A stretch of DNA of 64,000 nucleotides from Sipunculus nudus (Eukaryota > Annelida > Sipuncula > Golfingiida > Sipunculidae): assembly GCA_026874595.1 (NCBI GenBank), contig CM049316.1:63901176-63965175 (forward strand), written 5' to 3'. The notes under the pieces are model-generated. The model had not been told where the DNA came from and searched no databases. It saw nothing but the letters and a program-made list of their open reading frames with translations. Below are positions 57,901 through 64,000 of this stretch, in pieces. Both the position numbers and the translations under genes were made by a program. Within the stretch, counting starts at the first letter, position 1. Every line of letters starts with the position of its first letter.

Positions 57901-59189
57901 ATGTGCAGCCTTGTTTATAGGAGCTCAAATAGGCTTTGACTTCCCTGGTGTATGGCTCCATGTGGACATGGCCTACCCTGTTCACTCAGTATGTATCATA
58001 AAAGAAGTATTCTTATTGTCCCCCGCTTCCTCAGAACAGGGGACATTGATTTTGGTTTGTCTGTCTGTCTGTCTATCTGTCTGTGTGTCTGTCAGGTTTT
58101 TGTTTCCATGTGATAACATTCCTATATATTATCTGATTTCATTCAAATTAGGGTCATTGATTCTTCTCATGCATAACTTGGTTGGGATTAGTGTTGGAGT
58201 GTCTGTCTGTAAAATTTATTATAACCAACTCCAAAACAAAACAAAATTTCCCTCTTGTTCCAGATTCACAACAAATTATGACACGTGGAGAAATCTTCAG
58301 GGGACAAATAAACTTAAACATATTGAGAAGACAAGCTAAAATAATAAGGGGCGGAAGCGGGGGACATAAATTCTACAAATTTGCTAGTTGAAGTATGACC
58401 TGACCTTACATACTGTGGTTGGCTTTTTGTTTGCGAGGTTAAAATTTTGCAATTTTATCTTTTTCATTTTTTACATGAGGGTTCCAGAGTATAACCATTA
58501 TAATATTTATTACTTGTAAAAAAATAAGTGTGCAAAATCTTAATAATTACATTGAGACCCAAGGGACCATTGACCTAGTGAAAATTATTATTAATTAATG
58601 GCAGATCATTTGAAAGATCTGATATCATTTAAACTTGCAATAAGATCTAATATTTTTATTCATTATATCAGTCTTTCAACTTGGGTCCTCATATTCTCGA
58701 AGGCTTTATTTTTCTTATAAGACCCCTATCACAAAAACTGCAAATATGAAAACCTTATGAAAAAGGGGCAACCACTATAAACCCTACTATTATTAATAAA
58801 TATCAGAATCAGTTATCAGCTCCATTAAAGTGATTGATTATTTAGAAAATTAGAGGTTATTCTGTTGAGAAATCACCATCTTATCACCAAAGAAGTATTT
58901 ATAAAATAATGATATTTCTATGAACAACCATGTATATTTTACTTAAATAACTGCATCTTGCAACAGTGGGGCCACATTTTAGTAAAATGCTTCTGTTAAA
59001 ATGCTTCTTAACATTTTTTAATCATTTTTCCAGGGTGAAAGAGCCACAGGATATGGGGTAGCATTCCTTCTAGCATTGTTTGGAGCAGCGTCAAACTCAT
59101 CCCTCCTCCAGGGGGCAGCACCTGTGGCAGCTGTTGACGGAATCGTAAATAGTGATGAAGGTGCACCAAAGAAGATACGTCTTTCCTAG
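36902..59189 (+). CDS. NPEPL1: Probable aminopeptidase NPEPL1 (M17 family), twelve coding exons
   Basis: Zinc-dependent leucyl-aminopeptidase-like enzyme; members remove N-terminal residues from peptides in the cytosol. Exons: 36902-37051, 38561-38743, 43313-43570, 44904-44985, 45558-45700, 49511-49588, 50212-50312, 50766-50820, 56426-56507, 57084-57247, 57878-57988 and 59034-59189. Together they make 521 codons including stop (520 aa; human about 523) with every phase matching. Metal and active-site residues of M17 are present: Lys258 and Asp263 in VGKGIVYDTGG, Lys270 in LSIKGK, Asp281 in GMKRDCGG, and Asp340, Glu342 and Arg344 in NNTDAEGRL. Other family blocks are VDAPCNEMHTD, LDMATLTGAQGIATG, DLVHPMPYCPEL and GERATGYGVAFLLALFG. 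The N-terminus MANVTLKYST matches the family start. The frame is open through the 10 bases back to the acceptor at 36891. Donors at exons 1, 4 and 6 (GTTAGT, GTTAGC, GTCGGT) are non-consensus but fit the protein. Introns carry many mobile elements. Confidence 0.95.
37052..38560 (+). other. NPEPL1 intron 1
   Basis: AT-rich intron with donor GTTAGT and acceptor GCGTTTCAG. No repeat family shared with the rest of the window was recognised. Confidence 0.6.
38803..39320 (+). repeat. Dispersed repeat with GATGGATTTTC...TTTAATGAGGTCA units (intron 2)
   Basis: Begins around ATTATGGTATACCCACCATC with GTCCATCTGTCCATCC. It then repeats blocks of GATGACTTA, GATGGATTTTCACTAAACTC and CATATTTAATAAGGTCAC three to four times with a period near 120-130 bp. 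Related pieces occur at 45180-45380 and 60205-60530. Ends resemble the microsatellite-bearing elements but no clear terminus was found. Confidence 0.6.
39330..39710 (+). repeat. Degraded H3-family fragment (intron 2)
   Basis: CTGTCAGGTTTTGGTTTTCATGCG, CATACCTTAGTTGGGATTGG and CAGGGGACATAAATTTTATG match the body and 3' end of the H3 copies at 8402-9087 (opposite strand) and 58015-58387. The 5' subterminal repeat is missing. Confidence 0.6.
40016..42314 (-). mobile_element. Helentron-like element with H1/H2 ends and a distinct core (intron 2)
   Basis: On the minus strand it starts AGCTCAGCTGACTTTCAGTC near 42313, next to a CTGTCTGTCTGTCTGG run. It ends with GCAGCTGAGTGTCATGACCC, a GACCCATAGGTC hairpin and CTTG at 40016-40019 followed by T. 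The core holds tandem blocks with CTCAAAATCAATAGG and GGTAGGTGAGC phrases near 41345, 41540, 41680, 41845 and 41988, spaced roughly 130-200 bp. This core differs from H1 and H2, which shows that one end type carries several interiors. Confidence 0.7.
44621..44647 (+). repeat. Solo 5' end of an H1/H2 element (intron 3)
   Basis: TTAGCTCAGCTGACTATAAG followed by TCATA is the exact start of the H1/H2 families. Similarity stops there, with no microsatellite or core. It may be a truncated insertion or deletion relic. Confidence 0.7.
46549..49478 (+). mobile_element. Helentron-like element, family H1, in NPEPL1 intron 5
   Basis: It starts AGCTCAGCTGACTATAAGTC with a TCCG microsatellite at about 46600-46645. 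It ends CAGCTGAGCATCGTGACC, GACCCATAGGTC and CTTG (49475-49478) followed by T. It is near-identical over long stretches to 20768-23278. It differs by an extra block at about 47170-47510, including a C run near 47430-47443, and by a roughly 90-bp block near 48550-48630 that is shared with 55310-55390. The element ends only 32 bp before exon 6. Short open frames seen here recur in the other copies and reflect repeat similarity. Confidence 0.82.
51124..56250 (+). mobile_element. Compound of H1-family copies filling NPEPL1 intron 8
   Basis: One copy starts at about 51124 (ATCTCAGCTGACTATAAGTC). It is interrupted at 51644 by another complete 5' end (AGCTCAGCTGACTATAAGTC) with its own TCTG/TCCG run, which continues to about 52860. 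Unrelated sequence with a C run near 52980 follows to 53737. A third H1 body then runs from 53738 (GACCTAGGAATCC) to the H1 3' terminus (CAGCTGAGCGCCGTGACC, hairpin, CTTG at 56247-56250). The order suggests H1-into-H1 insertion with later deletion. Boundaries inside the compound are approximate. Confidence 0.7.
57653..57866 (+). repeat. 31-bp minisatellite, about 6.5 copies, in NPEPL1 intron 10
   Basis: Units read TCATAGTTTTAATGAGGATC plus TGCTGAAGTAA with small variations, and repeat every 31 bp. The last copy stops just before the pyrimidine tract of exon 11 (acceptor at 57876-57877). Confidence 0.9.
58015..58387 (+). mobile_element. Helentron-like element, family H3, in NPEPL1 intron 11
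   Basis: The 5' end has GTCCCCCGCTTCC with a nearby hairpin partner AGGGGAC, then a CTGTCTGTC microsatellite. The 3' end has GGAAGCGGGGGAC (a perfect 13-bp inverted match to the 5' end), an AAATT-CTAC-AAATTT hairpin and CTAG at 58384-58387 followed by T. The core is a single unit similar to those tandemly repeated at 8402-9087. It starts about 26 bp downstream of the exon 11 donor. Confidence 0.75.
58388..59033 (+). other. Remainder of NPEPL1 intron 11
   Basis: AT-rich intronic sequence ending in the acceptor TTTTTCCAG. No repeat or RNA gene recognised. Confidence 0.5.
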
Positions 59190-59251
59190 TCCAAAGCAAC
59201 AATGTGAGTGTATGATATAATTCTCATGTGAGATAAATGTGTAAGTAGAAC

Positions 59252-59655
59252 CATCTTCGGTGGCTCAGGGGTAAGGCAAAGGACTCAAAACAGGGAAAAG
59301 GTGAGTTCAAATCCAAGCCACGGCCATGAGATTTTCATGGTAGGCCCCCACCCAGGGTGAGCGCTCTGCAAGCATATTGGGAAGGTCGTGCCAAATGGCT
59401 GTTTTTGTGAGTTACAAAAAGGGTGCGCCTTTCGTGGTTCCTCAGTAGTATGAACCAGCAGTTGGGACAGTAACTCACCCAGGGCCCACATGTGCAGTAG
59501 TCTGCTGGTTTGGTTAACACTAGAATATAAACTGAGAGGAAGCGTGTGATACTGCCCTGGCAGTAGTTTGAAACCAAAATGGAATTCTGCCGATGAACAT
59601 ATACATGGAGTTAAGCTAGCATTAAAAAATGGATCATGGAGGTAGTTAACTCCAA
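59252..59655 (+). mobile_element. tRNA-derived SINE, sense copy, in the NPEPL1 3' UTR intron
   Basis: A-box-like TGGCTCAGGGGTAAGG at 59261 and B-box-like GAGTTCAAATCC about 45 bp later indicate a tRNA-derived head. The body has CCCACCCAGGGTGAGCGCTC, CCCAGGGCCCACATG and ATACTGCCCTGGCAGTAG, and the end is GGAGGTAGTTAACTCC. This is the least interrupted copy of the family in the window. Confidence 0.8.
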
Positions 59656-60204
59656 CAGCAAAACATTTAAAATTTAGAAGTGTATGTCATCCAATTATAA
59701 TTGGATGATTTGGACATACTTTGCTAATACACTTCCCCAGACCCCCAAACTCTCCACACAGATTTCTGCATGGATGCTGTCCTCAGAGTACTTATTATTG
59801 CTTCCCCACACCATTATTGAACCCTAACAGGCTTATTCCTCCCAGTTTATTGACAATGCTCATGGGGGCAGCTATTTAATGTAAAACTTAAATCCTTAAA
59901 GTTACAGGCCAAATGTCGAAATTATGGGTATATAATTAGTATAAAGGAATTGTATGCTATTTTCATTGTTTTACCCCTATGATGTATACGTTTATCAATG
60001 AAAATGATTCTAGATACAGGAATTAGCAGTTAATTATGTGTTACAAAAGAGTAAGCAGGTTACAACACCCAAGTTTGAATTGGTTTGACACATATTTGTG
60101 GGCCTAAATCATAAGTGCTAAATAATTTATCAAAATATTGGTTCACTCAGCCAAGGTCCATAGACAGGCAATAGGTTTATATACACCTGTCTATAATGGG
60201 ACAT

Positions 60205-60530
60205 ATTATGATATACCCACAGTCCGTCCATCTGTACGTCCATTAACTTTTGACTAAACTCACCATAACCACTTACCAATAGATTATCTCACCTGAGTTT
60301 CATTACGGGCAAAATCCACGCATACTTGATAAGGTCACTAGGCTACTTTTTAATGGCTCTGTGATAACTTACCAGGAATATGATTGATTCTGATAAAGCT
60401 CAAGAGAAATACAATCAACATAATAACTCGCTGAAGTTCCATTTCCAGAAAAATCTATGCATGTTTAATAAGGTCAGAGGTCACCAGACATTGGTGATGC
60501 CTTGATCACTTGAGGGATTTCCATGTATAA
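60205..60530 (+). repeat. Dispersed repeat related to 38803-39320
   Basis: ATTATGATATACCCACAGTC, ACTCACCATAACCACTTACC and TTTAATAAGGTCAGAGGTCA blocks recur in the same order as in intron 2. It lies just before the probable 3' UTR exon. Confidence 0.6.
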
Positions 60531-61490
60531 TGCATATTGCGGTATTCCTGTTAATTAGTGTTTTCTTTCATTTCAGAGGTTTAGGTGTACAGAAGACAGA
60601 TTGAATGTTGTACATGTGACAGCTTTTGTACAGAGCTGTATTTGGACGTCTATCTCAGGATGGACTCATCCACACTGCACAGCAGCATTTTGTTTTAATT
60701 GTAAAGCAAATGATTAACTTGTACAGAACAAAGAATAAGCTGAGTGTATATTGATTAGTATTGTGTGCAGGTAGGGATATGTATAGTGTATGTATACATA
60801 TGATCAATGTTCAGGTTGGTGTAACTTAGGGTAACTCCTCTGCTGAGGTAGAGCATGTTCATGAATGTTCACAGATTCCTACCTGTCAAAGCTGGTCTTG
60901 TACTCCATGATTTAGGAATCTGCACACCCCAGTGCACCAGCTCAGTAATCTTGCACCATTACAGTAGATCCCCATTTTCTGGCTGCATGTCTATTTATAG
61001 CCTCACCCTGAGTTTGCTAGACCACCCATTAAATGAACTAGTTTTCCCACTTGTTTTTTTTGTTAGTACATGACCATATTGCTTTATATTCCTGTACTTT
61101 TGCAGTATTGTCTTCCCACAAAGGGCCAGTTTTGGTTTATATTAGCATATACAAACCTTTCAAACAACACTAGTTACACCCTGTTGGTGATGATTGACAC
61201 TGAGTTTTTTTGGTCTGTTGTATTGACAAGAAAGAGTAGAATATTTTATACCTTATGTTCCTAGTAAAAGAATGGGCACTTTTTATGATGGAAAGCTAGG
61301 TCACACTGGAAGACCTGGTGTGCTGCATTTATTATTCGAAATCAAACCATGAACAGAAGAAAAAGATGTTATCAATATTGTGTTCTACATCTGGAGTTGA
61401 GGGAAGAGTAGGAAATATGAATGACTTTTTGATATCTATATTTGTAACACTGCTCTGTCACATTTGATCATCCATTCCATACTGTTCCAT

Positions 61491-61570
61491 TGTTCAATAA
61501 CTACCGATAATTGGTCAGTTTATGCAGACATGTTCAATAACTACCGATAATTGGTCAGTTTATGCAGACA
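61491..61570. repeat. Perfect two-copy 40-bp direct repeat
   Basis: TGTTCAATAACTACCGATAA and the following 20 bases occur twice in tandem without a mismatch, indicating a very recent duplication. Confidence 0.95.
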
Positions 61571-62208
61571 ATCTGATGAATGATCTTGCATTGCCATATC
61601 TTATCATATTCACACATGCCTAAAAGTCCTATGTTTAGGGGGAAAACTTTGTTCAGTCTGTCAGAAACATAAGGAAAGCCTGACACAAAGTAGTGACAAA
61701 CCATAGTTCTCAGAACTTTAACATCAGGATTTATCAAGTCTTTACTTGAAATATTGATATAGTTACAACAAGAACAGGTACATGGAATAGTCAATTAATA
61801 ATCAATCATCGGTTGTCTTACAATAATTAAATAGATTGATCATTTAATTCTGAGCATTAATAACCATCACTTGTGATACTGTTGTATGTATATTATATAA
61901 CAGTTATAGGTGCCATCTACCTTCTCTGGTTATTTTTTCAAGCCTTTCATTATCAAGCTCCATCCCTTGTATTCTCTCCAGGAACATTCTTTTACCAAAA
62001 TGCAAGCAGTCATTGCCAAAATATGTTTGAAGTTGCTGATTTTCTATTTTATTTTATTGTTTTTATTAAATATCGTTAGGTGCTATTGTACTCCTGTATT
62101 GGTTTATCTCTGCTGGTCTGGCCATTTCTGCATAGTATATTGTATTGAGCAAACGAAGTAAGAATTCATGAGTGAAACCATATTTAAGCACAATGCAGTT
62201 TAGTGTAG

Positions 62209-62214
62209 AATAAA
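62209..62214 (+). terminator. Polyadenylation signal AATAAA (candidate, NPEPL1)
   Basis: Canonical hexamer within the proposed 3' UTR exon, on the gene strand. Confidence 0.45.
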
Positions 62215-62811
62215 ACATATTAAAGGCTGCATCAGTCTTTACATTATTTTAAACTAATGGGAACCACATGCTCTGTAGTTATAAACCATAATGTTGGGAT
62301 ATAATATTAGCATATATTTACATATATTATCCACTTATATCAGTATTGCCACAGTGATGAAAGTTAGTGATTTCTAACGCGAGTACATGAATATAAATGC
62401 ACCAGGGGGTCAACTGGTGGATATCAATGCAAAAGGGTAAAAGTATGACATGTCACAGACTGGATGGATGCTTATAGAGGCGAACATGAGGAACAAAATA
62501 TTGACTCTTTGCCACATGAATAATTGGGACAATAGTGTCCACATGAATAATTGGGACAATAGAGCATCCAAATGAATATTTGTGACAATAGAGTGTCGAG
62601 ATGCTGATTTTTTTTTTTTTTTTTTTAATTTTGATTTACAACGCAAATGTTTCTATGTTAGGCATGGGTATGATGATGAATGGTAGAGCCTTAGGTTATA
62701 TGTGGCTATCATAGTTACATATCAGTTTATGCCTTTGTCAGATCATTGTAATTTGTCATAAAAGAATTCAAGAGAATGATTTATTTGAAAGGCTTGTTGT
62801 AAAATGATTCA

Positions 62812-62817
62812 AATAAA
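62812..62817 (+). terminator. Polyadenylation signal AATAAA (candidate, NPEPL1, distal)
   Basis: Canonical hexamer in an A-rich context. It is followed within 40 bp by a change to CpG-containing unique sequence, so it is a plausible transcript end. Confidence 0.4.
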
Positions 62818-62835
62818 AAATTATAACAAATTGAA

Positions 62836-64000
62836 TTGTTGTAAACATTCCAGACGCCCAATTTTTACACTGCGCTAACTCACACTCAAAAGAGAAAGAC
62901 GCTGCCGTTTAGGGTTCATGGGCGTTACAATCTGATCCCCACAATGCACTGGGGCCCCCACATACACCACCGGCGAAGGTATGAATGTCGTGAAGAGGGT
63001 AATGTTTTCCGTTCGGATGTGTTAGATTAGAATTGTTTCAAGATAAATCACATAAAAAATAGTGTTTTTGTGGTATGGACTTCACAGTATAAGTAATCTG
63101 CTGTAAGCATAAGCATGTGAAATGTAAACAGAAGATGTTTCCTAGAAATGTTTTAAATTATGAATTTAAAGTTCGTCGGTTGAGACGAGTAGTCCTGGCC
63201 GCCCCACTGTGCCTACAAGGAAGAAGTTCATTTCGAGTGAAAACGACCTCTGGCGGAAGGATGCTAATTTACTAGAAGCACACTATCGGCGTTACACTTA
63301 GGAGTACACAATGAATAAGGCAAATTTGCAGATCAGGTCCCTAAAAGAGAAAACCGCTTATTCCTTGTATCTCTTTCCCACCAATCAAGGACATTGTCTA
63401 TGAGACTTGGACGCCATACAGAAAGCAAAGTTCTGGAGACTCGTGATCACTTCCATCTGTTGAAGACTATGGACATATCGTGGGAGGACAACATCTCCAA
63501 CACAGGAGAGCAACGCAGAGCCAACTTGCCCGCCATCTTGCGGTGGGTTAGACCTGTGGTAGTGATGGTAGACAGTGATGGAGGACGCGTCCTGGACTCT
63601 GACTTGAACTCTGACACAGAGGCAACCACTCAAGAAATCAGGCTGAGTCCATCTCAAGTCCAGCAGAAGGAAAGCTCTGACACATACCATATATAAAAAC
63701 AAGTATATACATGCGCGAACTACTATACATAATCTTACAACAAAGACTGTATACACCAAATTTTAGGTCTGTATCAGAGCTTAATGTACTTAAACCTTTA
63801 AGTGTGTAAGCATGTGTGAACAAACATTATTGTAATCGCAAAATTCCATTTTAAAGTTATTTTATAAAGTTATTTTTATTGGACTCGAACTCTGGCTGCA
63901 GATGACTCGGGCTTGAAGAAGTCGGACTTGGACTCGAACTCTAAAGGGCCTGGACTCTGGATCGTGCAGCTTGGACTCTGGATTGTGCAGCTTGGACTTC
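62836..64000. other. Right flank: unassigned ORF and minisatellite
   Basis: A GC-richer patch at 62860-62980 ends in CGGCGAAG followed by GTATGA, which could be a first exon and donor of a further plus-strand gene. An open frame at 63400-63696 (about 98 codons) reads an acidic Ser/Asp-rich C-terminus (VDSDGG, LDSDLNSDTE) with no recognised domain. From about 63880 a minisatellite of GGACTCGAACTC / TTGGACTCTGGAT phrases runs off the window. The ORF's SD repeats derive from a related sequence, so I do not call a gene. Confidence 0.35.

Larger units (their letters stand above)
60577..62835 (+). other. Probable NPEPL1 3' UTR exon
   Basis: After the stop at 59187-59189 a consensus donor GTGAGT lies at 59204. 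The next strong acceptor, TTTCATTTCAG, ends at 60576. Splicing there would leave the stop 14 bases before the junction, too close to provoke nonsense-mediated decay. AATAAA signals at 62209-62214 and 62812-62817 could end the transcript. The span also holds a two-copy 40-bp direct repeat at 61491-61570 and a ~27-bp repeat (CACATGAATAATTGGGACAA) at about 62515-62595. No protein gene is seen. Confidence 0.5.

Noticed and set aside
59252-59330. Possible tRNA gene with A and B boxes
   Set aside because: No cloverleaf can be formed and the block is followed by a repeated SINE body present in three other places.

Overview
The window is animal nuclear DNA: AT-rich, with intron-containing genes, GT/AG splice sites, polyadenylation signals, SINEs, a tyrosine-recombinase retrotransposon and many copies of non-autonomous DNA elements. 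The two protein genes are metazoan (gigaxonin and NPEPL1). The repeat style (Helentron-like elements with TCYG microsatellites, tRNA-derived SINEs) fits a marine mollusc, most likely a bivalve. That placement is inference from repeat character only.

Left part (1-16,800). A five-exon gigaxonin gene (GAN/KLHL16 type: BTB, BACK, kelch) lies on the minus strand from 14153 to 6434 and assembles into 617 codons with every splice phase consistent. Its introns hold an antisense SINE (7341-7745) and an antisense Helentron-like element (8402-9087). Downstream of its stop lies an antisense element with a ~340-bp tandem core (3884-6101), a foldback element (3524-3815), a poly-C-linked duplication and microsatellites. 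Upstream of its start is a SINE interrupted by a 380-bp TIR element (14977-15356), then an array of palindromic CAGATC...GATCTG modules.

Middle (16,800-36,900). This intergenic stretch of about 22 kb between two head-to-head genes is mostly mobile DNA. A truncated H4-like element (20568-25175) carries two nested insertions: an H1 element (20768-23278) and a 1.3-kb TA-flanked TIR element (23614-24917). The related H4 copy at 32819-34338 lacks both and serves as the empty site. At 26448-30916 is a complete-length Ngaro/DIRS-order retroelement with A1...B1-A2-B2 split direct repeats, a SAM-domain ORF, a CCCH-finger gag-like ORF, RT, RNase H and tyrosine recombinase. Its pol and recombinase frames are broken.

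Right part (36,900-62,830). A twelve-coding-exon NPEPL1 gene (probable M17 leucyl aminopeptidase-like 1) lies on the plus strand. It encodes 520 aa with all metal-binding and catalytic residues, and has a probable spliced 3' UTR exon. Several of its introns are swollen by Helentron-like elements; one ends 32 bp before exon 6. The last kilobase has an unassigned ORF and a minisatellite.

Family names used below: H1 and H2 share 5' AGCTCAGCTGAC and 3' GTCAGCTGAGC ends plus a GACCCATGGGTC-type hairpin and CTTG-T terminus (H1 has a long AT-rich core, H2 a ~340-bp tandem core). H3 has GTCCCCYGC ends. H4 has ATGCCCCCGCC ends and a CTAG-T terminus.
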